Part shown: piece after piece, positions 1 to 5,613 of the stretch | Numbering within the stretch: position 1 is the stretch's first letter | Layout of the letters: each line of letters begins with the position of its first letter | Assembly: GCA_015661965.1 (NCBI GenBank) | Contig: DQVA01000111.1 | Coordinates: forward strand, 1 to 6,248 | Source: Candidatus Bipolaricaulota bacterium | GTDB taxonomy: Bacteria > Bipolaricaulota > Bipolaricaulia > Bipolaricaulales > Bipolaricaulaceae | Direction: 5' to 3' | DNA length: 6,248 nucleotides | Program-made: the position numbers and the translations under genes | The notes under the pieces: generated by a model | Database searches by the model: none | Seen by the model: only the letters and a program-made list of their open reading frames with translations | What the model was told of the DNA's origin: nothing

Positions 1-2
1 AC

Positions 3-98
3 CTCAAGATCCTCCTCGACTGCGGCCTATTCCAGGGGCACGCCGCGGACCGGAACCTCCAGCCCTTCCCGTTCCGGCCGCAAGACATCCACTACTAA
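3..98 (+). pseudogene. MBL-fold/beta-CASP RNase-like gene, truncated remnant (left end outside window)
   Basis: An open frame enters from the left edge and stops at TAA 96-98. Its 31 visible residues include LLDCGLFQG followed by a DRN...PFPF stretch. This resembles the segment of RNA-processing metallo-beta-lactamase/beta-CASP proteins that lies just before the catalytic HxHxDH metal motif. In intact relatives (several hundred residues) the next stretch is the LTHAHxDH motif. Here a stop follows at once, and none of the three forward frames between 90 and 120 shows that motif. The product would therefore lack every metal ligand and the whole beta-CASP part, so I read it as a remnant or rearrangement junction. 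Its stop lies only nine bases from the stop of the convergent aminotransferase gene. The family call rests on a short motif; the N-terminal part is not visible. Confidence 0.6.
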
Positions 99-107
99 CA
101 TCTGGGG

Positions 108-1490
108 CTAGCGGGACAGAGCGGCCTTCACCAACTCTTTCCCCAATCCCCAGATCCCCCCCGGGAAGCGATGGGCCTCGGCGAGCACTCCGTCCAACGC
201 CTCCAGGGCGTAGTCGATCTCCTCCTCCCCCACTATGAGGGGTGGCAAGAACTTGATGATGTTCACCCCGTGGGCAGACACCTGGGTCAGCAGCCGGTAC
301 TCCCGCATCAGGGCCATGACGATGAGCTGGGCGAATAGGCCCCGCTTGACCCCCTCCACCCCCTTCCAGGCCGCCTTGAGCTTGAGGGACCTGGGGGGGG
401 CGAACTCGATCCCCAGCATCAGGCCCTTGCCCCGCACGTCGACCACCAGCTCGTACTTCTGTTGGAGCGCAACCAGGCCGGCCTGGAAGCGGGCCCCCAG
501 CTCCGCCGCCCTGGCCACCAGCCCTTCCTCCTCTAGCGCCTCCAGGGTCGCAATCCCGGCAGCCATGGCCAGCTCGTTCATCCCGAACGTGTTGGAGTGC
601 ACCACCGCCCGCTCGAGATTCCGGAACACCTTCCGATGCACCCCCCGCCGGGCGATGATCGCCCCCACCGGCACGTACCCGCCGCTCAGGGTCTTGGCCA
701 CGGTGACGATGTCCGGATCAAGCCCCCAGTGCTCCCCGCAGAAGAACTTCCCGGTGCGGCCAAAGCCGGTCTGGACTTCGTCCAGCACGAACAGGGCCTT
801 GTATTTGCGGCACAGACGCTGGGCCGCCGGGAGGAAATCGTCGTCCGGGACGTACACCCCCTTGCCCTGGATGGGCTCGGCGATGAAACAAGCCACATCC
901 CCCCGCTTCAGCTCCCGCTCCAGGGCCGCGAGGTCGTTCATGGGGATGGCGGTGGCCGGTAGCAGTTCCCCGAACCCTCCCCGGAAGTAGGCGTCCCCGT
1001 TCACCGACAGGGCCCCCAGGGTGAGCCCGTGGAAGGAGTGCTCGAGGTGGAGAAAGCGGGGCCGCCCGGTGGCGGCCCGGGCGAACTTGAGCGCCCCCTC
1101 CACCGCCTCCGCCCCGGAGTTAGTGAAGAACACCGTATCCAGTCCAGGAAAACTCCTCCTCACCACCTCCACCAGCCGCTGGGCGAGGATCCCGGCCAGC
1201 AGGGGACAGTCCATCTGCACCAGGTTAGGCCGATCCAGCTCCAGCACCTGCATGAGGGCGGCCTTCACTTTGGGATGGTTCCTCCCCAAGTTGAACACGC
1301 TGTAGCCGGAGAGGAAGTCGAGATACCGGTTCCCATCGGCGTCATAGAGCCAGGCCCCCTTCCCTCGCGTATAGACCACGTCGTAACCGATGATCTCCAG
1401 CACCCGCACGAGGAACGGGTTCAAGTACTCGCGATGGAGCTCGAAGTTCTCCCCCTCACGCTTTCCGATCAGCTCCTTTAGGTCCATCAT
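108..1490 (-). CDS. Class III PLP-dependent aminotransferase (acetylornithine/ornithine aminotransferase-like)
   Basis: This protein transfers an amino group between an amine or amino acid and a 2-oxo acid using pyridoxal phosphate, presumably in the cytosol. Numbered from ATG 1490 (460 residues), the fold-type I landmarks are NSGAEA at 124-129 (phosphate binding), SFHG at 152-155, the LDEVQTGFGRTG block with cofactor-contacting Asp237, Lys266 in VAKTLSGG as the Schiff-base lysine, and SNTFG near 299-303. It is longer than typical ArgD or GabT (about 400-430). The extra length is an N-terminal stretch, an added helical segment near 365-395, and a C-terminal tail containing FPGGIWGLG. The substrate cannot be read from sequence; ornithine, 4-aminobutyrate, beta-alanine and hopanoid-type (HpnO-like) aminotransferases are all conceivable. 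An upstream in-frame GTG at 1511 would overlap the preceding stop by four bases and add seven residues. I prefer ATG 1490 (or ATG 1487) because a G-rich stretch precedes it, whereas no Shine-Dalgarno match precedes the GTG. It is the last gene of the minus-strand operon. Confidence 0.9.
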   Translation of the reverse strand: MMDLKELIGKREGENFELHREYLNPFLVRVLEIIGYDVVYTRGKGAWLYDADGNRYLDFLSGYSVFNLGRNHPKVKAALMQVLELDRPNLVQMDCPLLAGILAQRLVEVVRRSFPGLDTVFFTNSGAEAVEGALKFARAATGRPRFLHLEHSFHGLTLGALSVNGDAYFRGGFGELLPATAIPMNDLAALERELKRGDVACFIAEPIQGKGVYVPDDDFLPAAQRLCRKYKALFVLDEVQTGFGRTGKFFCGEHWGLDPDIVTVAKTLSGGYVPVGAIIARRGVHRKVFRNLERAVVHSNTFGMNELAMAAGIATLEALEEEGLVARAAELGARFQAGLVALQQKYELVVDVRGKGLMLGIEFAPPRSLKLKAAWKGVEGVKRGLFAQLIVMALMREYRLLTQVSAHGVNIIKFLPPLIVGEEEIDYALEALDGVLAEAHRFPGGIWGLGKELVKAALSR

Positions 1491-1507
1491 CCCACCCCGT
1501 CGACCAC

Positions 1508-2392
1508 TCACTCACGCAGGCCCAGGACGTCCGCCAGGTTGGCCCGGGGCTCGATCCGGTACCCCAGCGCCCCGGGCTGGGAGGAGGTGAACAGGGTGGT
1601 CACCCCCGGGCCGTGCCCGGCGATCACGCAGTCGGAATGCACCACGATCCCGATGGAGAGCGCCCCTTGCTTGTACACCCGGCCGTAGGAGTGGTCGGTG
1701 TCCAGGATGGCCACCAGGTCACCGAACCTGAGGTCGGCAAGCCCGTACTCCTCCACCGTGGCCTCGTCAAATAGCTGGATGTCGTAGTCCCCCCGGTAGC
1801 AGGTATCCGCCCCCAGGCCGGAGCCCATGATGGCGGCCGGGACCGTGTGGGTCACCCCCACCACCAACCGGCCGTCCTCCTCCCACAGCGGCAGCACCTC
1901 CAACAGCCCGGGGTCCAGGTTCATCACCCGCACCTGCGGGTGATCCGGGAACTCCAGTCCCACCCCGTAAGCCTTGATTAGGACCTTGTCCCCGATCTGG
2001 AGCTTTTCCAGCACTTCCGGCTGAAAATCCACCAGCACATGCTCGATGCCCCCGTGCTTACCGGTGACCACCCCCCGCGCCCCCTTGGCGTCGCCGGTGG
2101 CCACCCGGGCCTCGTTCCCCACACAGGCCAGGTAGTTGAGCCCGTAGTTGGTGTCCGGCAGGTAGTCTTTGTCCTTGGCCAAATTGCGCAGCGACACGCC
2201 GGGCTCCACGTGATCCGCGGCCCAGCCCACCGCCGGGTCCCCGACCCGCAGGTTGTAGGTGATCCCGCCTACCCCGGGCAGCACCACCGGCCGCCCATCG
2301 TGGGTGATCCGGTAGCCGCCGGACCTAATGGTGGGGTTGGTCACCTCACCCAACACCGAGATCATCACCAGCCGATCCGCGTTTGTCCGCAT
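1508..2392 (-). CDS. DUF4438 family protein of unknown function
   Basis: The 294-residue protein matches, by recall of family motifs, the DUF4438 family: VVLPGVGGITYN near 36-47 and VGDPAVGWAADHVEPGVS near 50-67 are typical. The conserved blocks are rich in Gly, Asp and His, notably KHGGIEHV (112-119), LDTDHSYGR (230-238) and HSDCVIAGHGPGVT (252-265). These would suit a metal- or ligand-binding site, but that is inference. It has no signal peptide or membrane helix, so it is probably cytosolic. Members are known mainly as conserved hypothetical proteins, and I assign no reaction. ATG 2392 is chosen over GTG 2395 because of the G-rich Shine-Dalgarno that overlaps the csoR stop. The gene begins 8 bases after csoR and runs directly into the aminotransferase gene, which suggests joint transcription and possibly a shared substrate or cofactor. 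Confidence 0.85.
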   Translation of the reverse strand: MRTNADRLVMISVLGEVTNPTIRSGGYRITHDGRPVVLPGVGGITYNLRVGDPAVGWAADHVEPGVSLRNLAKDKDYLPDTNYGLNYLACVGNEARVATGDAKGARGVVTGKHGGIEHVLVDFQPEVLEKLQIGDKVLIKAYGVGLEFPDHPQVRVMNLDPGLLEVLPLWEEDGRLVVGVTHTVPAAIMGSGLGADTCYRGDYDIQLFDEATVEEYGLADLRFGDLVAILDTDHSYGRVYKQGALSIGIVVHSDCVIAGHGPGVTTLFTSSQPGALGYRIEPRANLADVLGLRE

Positions 2393-2394
2393 CA

Positions 2395-2402
2395 CACCCC
2401 CT
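2395..2402 (-). promoter_or_regulatory. Ribosome binding site for the DUF4438 gene
   Basis: On the minus strand this reads AGGGGGTG, a near match to the AGGAGGTG complement of the 16S rRNA tail. Its G-run ends four bases before ATG 2392. It overlaps the last bases of the csoR stop codon, so ribosomes finishing csoR could reinitiate here. It favours ATG 2392, because the GTG at 2395 lies inside the site. Confidence 0.5.
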
Positions 2403-2694
2403 AGAAGTGCTTCAAATACTTAAGGGCCTCGAACAGCTCGTCGATGGCCGCCTCGCCCCGGCCCTCCTCAATGGCCCCCCGCACACAGTGCTGGGTGTGG
2501 GCGCGGGCCAGGATGCGGGCTGCCCGGGAGATGATCCCCTGCACCGCCGCGATCTGCTTCAAGATGTCCACGCAGTATTGCTCTTCTTCCACCATCTTGC
2601 GGATCCCGGCCAAATGCCCCTCGGCGGTGCGGAGCTGCCGCACGATCCGGGCCTTGAGCCGTGGATCCTCCCGCAGGCTACTCGTTTCGCGCAT
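2401..2694 (-). CDS. csoR: CsoR/RcnR/FrmR-family transcriptional repressor, copper-sensor (CsoR-like) ligand set
   Basis: This small, all-helical DNA-binding repressor of 97 residues belongs to the DUF156 family. The motifs RTAEGHLAGIRKM, YCVDILKQIAAV and HTQHCV are diagnostic. Numbered from ATG 2694, the metal ligands are Cys41, His66 and Cys70, with the spacing C-x24-H-x3-C of the Cu(I) site in characterised CsoR proteins. CstR-type persulfide sensors lack this His. Known CsoR tetramers bind G/C-tract operators and release them when Cu(I) binds. The usual targets, a copper P-type ATPase (copA) or a chaperone (copZ), are absent from this window. It is the first gene of a minus-strand operon with a DUF4438 gene and an aminotransferase, and is divergent from sucD. 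ATG 2694 has an AGGGGGAGG tract just upstream; a GTG at 2718 would add eight residues but lacks a ribosome binding site and sits inside an inverted repeat. Copper as the effector is inferred from ligands only. Confidence 0.88.
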   Translation of the reverse strand: MRETSSLREDPRLKARIVRQLRTAEGHLAGIRKMVEEEQYCVDILKQIAAVQGIISRAARILARAHTQHCVRGAIEEGRGEAAIDELFEALKYLKHF

Positions 2695-2696
2695 AT

Positions 2697-2705
2697 CCTC
2701 CCCCT
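2697..2705 (-). promoter_or_regulatory. Ribosome binding site deciding the csoR start
   Basis: On the minus strand this reads AGGGGGAGG and ends two bases before ATG 2694. The GGAGG core is closer to the start than usual, but the AGGGGG part gives a normal spacing of about five bases. It supports ATG 2694 over the upstream GTG at 2718. Confidence 0.45.
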
Positions 2706-2713
2706 TCAAGGGC

Positions 2714-2728
2714 CCCACCTGGGGTGGG
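2714..2728. promoter_or_regulatory. Inverted repeat CCCACC-TGG-GGTGGG, candidate CsoR operator
   Basis: This is a perfect six-base inverted repeat with a three-base centre, lying 20 bases upstream of the csoR start in the divergent control region. Known CsoR-family operators are short dyads with C-tract and G-tract halves, so composition and position both fit autoregulation. On the minus strand it lies between TTGACC (2732-2727, five of six matches to a -35 box) and TTGAAG (2709-2704, a poor -10). Alternatively it lies just downstream of TACACT (2737-2732), a possible -10 with no good -35 box. Neither promoter is convincing. In G+C-rich DNA a 6-bp dyad can arise by chance, so the operator role is inference. 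Confidence 0.35.
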
Positions 2729-2769
2729 TCAAGTGTACCGCCGATCCCCCCGCTCCACTAATCGGCTCC

Positions 2770-2798
2770 TTGCCCGCCTTTCCCCAGCCCCCTATCCT
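2770..2798 (+). promoter_or_regulatory. Candidate sigma-70-type promoter for sucD-ychF-eamA
   Basis: TTGCCC (2770-2775) and TATCCT (2793-2798) each match four of six bases of the -35 and -10 consensus and are separated by exactly 17 bases. Transcription would start near 2805, giving a very short leader that still contains the ribosome binding site at 2809-2815. Position and spacing are good, but the boxes are weak and no conserved comparison was possible. Confidence 0.35.
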
Positions 2799-2808
2799 TG
2801 CCCCAAGC

Positions 2809-2815
2809 GAGGTGA
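2809..2815 (+). promoter_or_regulatory. Ribosome binding site fixing the sucD GTG start
   Basis: GAGGTGA is an exact match to the extended Shine-Dalgarno complement and lies seven bases before GTG 2823. It supports that GTG as the start, although the reading frame is open much further upstream. Confidence 0.65.
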
Positions 2816-2822
2816 GAGGGAA

Positions 2823-3692
2823 GTGGCCATCCTGCTGGATCGCGACACGAAAGTGCTGGTGCAGGGAATCACGGGAAGCGAAGGGGCATTTCACACCCGC
2901 CACATGGTGGCCTATGGCACCCGGGTGGTGGCCGGGGTCACCCCGGGGAAGGGGGGCCAATCCCTGGACGGGATCCCGGTCTACGATTCGGTTCGAGACG
3001 CCCTGGAGGAGCATGAGATTGACGCCTCCATCCTGTTCGTGCCGGCGGCGTTCGCCCCCGACGCCATGTTGGAGGCGGCCGACGCCGGTATCCCCTTGCT
3101 GGTATGCATCACCGAGGGGATCCCCTTGCACGACATGCTCCGCTGCTACCACCTCCTCAAGGGATACGGGACCCGGCTCATCGGCCCCAACTGCCCCGGG
3201 CTCATCTCCCCGGGGAAGGCGAAGCTGGGGATCATGCCCGGCGAGGTCTTCAGGGCTGGCCCGGTGGGGATCATCTCCAGAAGCGGCACCCTTACCTATG
3301 AGATCGCCGCCCACCTCTCGCGGGCGGGGATCGGCCAGTCCACCGTAGTGGGGATCGGCGGGGATCCGATCATCGGGTCCACGTTCACCGAACTTTTGCC
3401 GCTCTACGAGGAGGACCCGGAGACACAAGTGGTGGTGCTGGTGGGGGAGATCGGGGGGACTGCCGAAGAGGAGGCGGCCGATTACGTAGCCGACCACATG
3501 ACAAAGCCGGTGGTGGCCTACATCGCCGGTTTTTCCGCCCCGCCGGGCAAACGGATGGGCCATGCCGGGGCCATCATCTCCGGGTCCGCGGGCACCGCCG
3601 AGGCCAAGGCAAAGCGGCTTGCGGCCCGGGGGGTCCCGGTGGCCCGCACCCCGGCCCAGGTGGCGGCGCTGGTGAAGGAGCGGCTGCCGTGA
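2823..3692 (+). CDS. sucD: Succinyl-CoA synthetase (ADP/GDP-forming), alpha subunit
   Basis: This is the alpha subunit of succinate-CoA ligase, which interconverts succinyl-CoA plus phosphate and succinate plus CoA with NTP formation. The alpha subunit binds CoA and carries the phosphohistidine; the beta subunit (SucC) binds succinate and nucleotide. The 289 residues align end to end with my recollection of E. coli SucD (289 residues). Landmarks are QGITGSEG near 14-21 and TPGKGG near 40-45 in the Rossmann CoA-binding domain, GPNCPG at 121-126, SRSGTLTYE at 152-160, GIGGDP at 177-182, GEIGGTAEEEAA at 208-219, and the active-site His247 in RMGHAGAI. The GTG start is set by an ideal ribosome binding site and makes the N-terminus match SucD. 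No sucC flanks it: upstream is divergent csoR and downstream is ychF. SucC is therefore either elsewhere in the genome or replaced by another beta-type subunit. Its stop overlaps the ychF start. Confidence 0.95.
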   Translation: MAILLDRDTKVLVQGITGSEGAFHTRHMVAYGTRVVAGVTPGKGGQSLDGIPVYDSVRDALEEHEIDASILFVPAAFAPDAMLEAADAGIPLLVCITEGIPLHDMLRCYHLLKGYGTRLIGPNCPGLISPGKAKLGIMPGEVFRAGPVGIISRSGTLTYEIAAHLSRAGIGQSTVVGIGGDPIIGSTFTELLPLYEEDPETQVVVLVGEIGGTAEEEAADYVADHMTKPVVAYIAGFSAPPGKRMGHAGAIISGSAGTAEAKAKRLAARGVPVARTPAQVAALVKERLP

Positions 3693-4774
3693 AGAGCTTC
3701 GGGTTGGTGGGCCTCCCCAACGCGGGGAAATCCACGATCTTCAACGCCCTCACCTCCGCCGGGGCCAAGGTGGAGGCCTACCCGTTTTGCACCATCGACC
3801 CCCACCACGGGGTGGCCCCGGTACCGGACGCCCGGCTGGACCGGCTCCACTCCCTGTTCCCGGAGAAGAGAAAGGTGCCGGCGGCCATCGAGGTGGTGGA
3901 CATCGCCGGGCTGGTCAAGGGCGCGGCCCAAGGGGAGGGCCTGGGCAACCAGTTCCTCGCCGAGATCCGCGGCGTGGACGCAATCCTCCACGTGGTGCGC
4001 TGTTTTGAGGACCCGGACGTCGCCCACCCCACCGGCACCCTGGACGTACGGCGGGACGTGGAGATCGTGGAAACCGAGCTCCTCCTCAAGGACCTGGAGA
4101 CCCTGGAGAAGAGACGCGCCCGGATAAGGAAGCTGGCCCAGACCGGGGACAAGGGGGCCAGGGCGGAGCTCGAGCTCCTGGAGCGGCTGATCCAGGAGGT
4201 GGGGGCGGGGACGCCCATCCGGGCCCTGGACCTGTCTCAAGAGAAGCTCTCCCGCCTCAAGGACCTGGCACCGCTTACGGCCAAACCGGTGCTGTACGTG
4301 GCCAACGTGGGGGAGGAAGGGGAGAACGAGTTCTCCGCCGCGGTGGGGCGCCTGGCGCGGGAGCGGGGGGCGGGCTGGGTGGTCATCCGGGGACGGCTGG
4401 AGGCGGAGGTGGCCGAGGCTGCCCAGGACGAGGGGGAAAGGCGGGCCTTCCTCTCCGAGTGGGGCCTCTCCGAGTCGGCCCTGGTGCGCCTGGCTCGTGC
4501 CGCCTATGAGCTTCTGGACCTGGTCACCTTCTACACCTTCGAGGGGCCTGAGGTGCGGGCCTGGCCGGTCCCCAAGGGGACCACCGCCCCGGAAGCAGGG
4601 GGCGTCATCCATTCCGACTTCCGCGACCGGTTCGTGCTGGCCGAGGTCATGGACCTGGAGGAGCTGCTTGCCGCCGGTTCGGAGCGGGCGCTGCGGGAGC
4701 AGGGGAAGATCGTGCGGGCGGGCCGGGACTACCCCGTCCGCGACGGGGACGTGATCCACTTCATCTGCGCCTGA
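3689..4774 (+). CDS. ychF: Ribosome-associated P-loop ATPase YchF (Obg/OLA1 family)
   Basis: YchF is a near-universal translation-associated NTPase of the Obg family that binds ribosomes and, in characterised members, prefers ATP over GTP. This 361-residue protein is full length (E. coli about 363). It shows GLPNAGKS at 8-15 (P-loop), YPFCTI at 31-36 (G2), DIAGLVKGA at 71-79 (G3) and NVGE at 206-209 in place of the GTP-specifying NKxD, as expected for this ATP-preferring family. It has the conserved GEGLGNQFL after G3, a charged helical segment near 120-170, and a C-terminal TGS domain from about 278 that ends in DYPVRDGDVIHF. The GTG start overlaps the sucD stop as GTGA, with AAGGAG (3675-3680) eight bases upstream. 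Its stop overlaps the next ATG by one base, so it is translationally coupled on both sides. Confidence 0.97.
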   Translation: MKSFGLVGLPNAGKSTIFNALTSAGAKVEAYPFCTIDPHHGVAPVPDARLDRLHSLFPEKRKVPAAIEVVDIAGLVKGAAQGEGLGNQFLAEIRGVDAILHVVRCFEDPDVAHPTGTLDVRRDVEIVETELLLKDLETLEKRRARIRKLAQTGDKGARAELELLERLIQEVGAGTPIRALDLSQEKLSRLKDLAPLTAKPVLYVANVGEEGENEFSAAVGRLARERGAGWVVIRGRLEAEVAEAAQDEGERRAFLSEWGLSESALVRLARAAYELLDLVTFYTFEGPEVRAWPVPKGTTAPEAGGVIHSDFRDRFVLAEVMDLEELLAAGSERALREQGKIVRAGRDYPVRDGDVIHFICA

Positions 4775-5613
4775 TGAAGACCCTGGCCCTCCTCATCGTC
4801 ACCGCCATCTGGGGCTGGACGTTCGTGTTGGTGAAGGAGGGCGTCGCCGAGATCGGGCCCCTCTGGTTCCTCGCCCTGCGGTTCGCCATCGCCACTGGCC
4901 TGGCACTGCCCCTCCTCGCCAGAGGGCTCCGGGATTGGGCCCGAGGGGCGCTCCTGGGGGCGATCCTGTTTTTGGGTTACTTCTTCCAGACCTGGGGGCT
5001 TGTCTACACCACCGCCCAGAAGTCAGGGCTCATCACCGGCCTGTCGGTGGTGTTGGTGCCGCCCATCGCCTGGCTGTGGGGACAAAGGACTTCCAGGAGG
5101 ACATGGGCCGGGGTGGCTCTCGCCGCGCTGGGCCTGTCGCTCCTCGTGTTGGGAGGAAGGGAGCCGCTTGGGCCCACCGGCTTCGGGGACCTGCTCACCA
5201 TCATCTGCGCCCTGGCCTTCGCGCTGTACCTCGTGTTTTTGGACCGGTACACGAAGACCACGGATTTTTTGAGCTTGTTCCTGCCCCAGCTTGGGGTGGT
5301 GGCACTGCTTTCCCTGGCGGGGGCGTACATCTGGGAGGCCCCCACCCTTCGGCTTTCCGCCCGCACCTGGCAGGCGATCCTAATCACCGGGGCCCTGGCC
5401 AGCACCCTGGCCTTCTTCGTACTCACTTGGGTGCAGCGGCGCTCCACCGCCGCCTACACGGCCATCGTGCTCGCCAGCGAGCCCGCGTTCGCCGCCCTGT
5501 TCGGTTGGCTGCTTTTAGGGGAGTGGCTCCGGGGCCCCCAGATCCTGGGGGGCGGCCTCATCTTCCTGGGGATCATGATCCCCCAGCTCAAACCCGTCAA
5601 AAGGCCAGATTGA
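4774..5613 (+). CDS. EamA/DMT-superfamily membrane transporter
   Basis: This 279-residue, very hydrophobic protein has two tandem EamA repeats (about 1-127 and 135-275), the plan of ten-helix drug/metabolite exporters such as RhaT- and YdcZ-like proteins. Probable membrane helices lie near 3-21, 29-49, 57-75, 85-102, 110-127, 139-157, 165-186, 200-220, 226-249 and 254-272. Family signatures include AIWGWTFVLVK in helix 1, the helix 3-4 region GYFFQTWGL...SGLITGLSVVLVP, and SEPAFAALFGWLLLGE in helix 9. Such proteins export amino acids, nucleosides or other small metabolites; the substrate is not readable here. The ATG start shares its A with the ychF stop (TGATG). No clear Shine-Dalgarno is seen, which suggests translation by coupling. 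Its 3' end overlaps that of convergent ispD by 17 bases. Confidence 0.92.
   Translation: MKTLALLIVTAIWGWTFVLVKEGVAEIGPLWFLALRFAIATGLALPLLARGLRDWARGALLGAILFLGYFFQTWGLVYTTAQKSGLITGLSVVLVPPIAWLWGQRTSRRTWAGVALAALGLSLLVLGGREPLGPTGFGDLLTIICALAFALYLVFLDRYTKTTDFLSLFLPQLGVVALLSLAGAYIWEAPTLRLSARTWQAILITGALASTLAFFVLTWVQRRSTAAYTAIVLASEPAFAALFGWLLLGEWLRGPQILGGGLIFLGIMIPQLKPVKRPD

Noticed and set aside
91..120. Frameshift rescue of the beta-CASP fragment (another frame reads LTSGASG)
   Set aside because: The short LT...SG likeness lacks the histidines and aspartate of the metal motif, so a simple frameshift does not explain the truncation.
235..990. Plus-strand open frame opposite the aminotransferase gene
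   Set aside because: It is Ser/Arg/Pro-rich with no motif and lies antisense to a well-supported gene.
2740..2766. Inverted repeat GCCGAT with a 15-base gap to ATCGGC
   Set aside because: Arms are only six bases with a long loop and no U-run follows. It is likely chance, with no clear role as terminator or operator.
2661..2822. N-terminal extension of sucD in the same open frame
   Set aside because: It would cover the divergent csoR 5' end and control region, is Pro/Arg-rich, and does not match SucD. GTG 2823 has an ideal ribosome binding site and gives the family N-terminus.
2706..3563. Minus-strand open frame of 285 codons opposite sucD
   Set aside because: It is antisense to a gene with full-length family identity, and its composition is typical of a shadow frame.
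3518..4759. Long open frame (413 codons) on the minus strand opposite sucD and ychF
   Set aside because: The translation is a Pro/His/Gly/Leu-rich low-quality sequence with no recognisable motif, and it lies opposite two certain genes. Open antisense frames are common in G+C-rich coding DNA.
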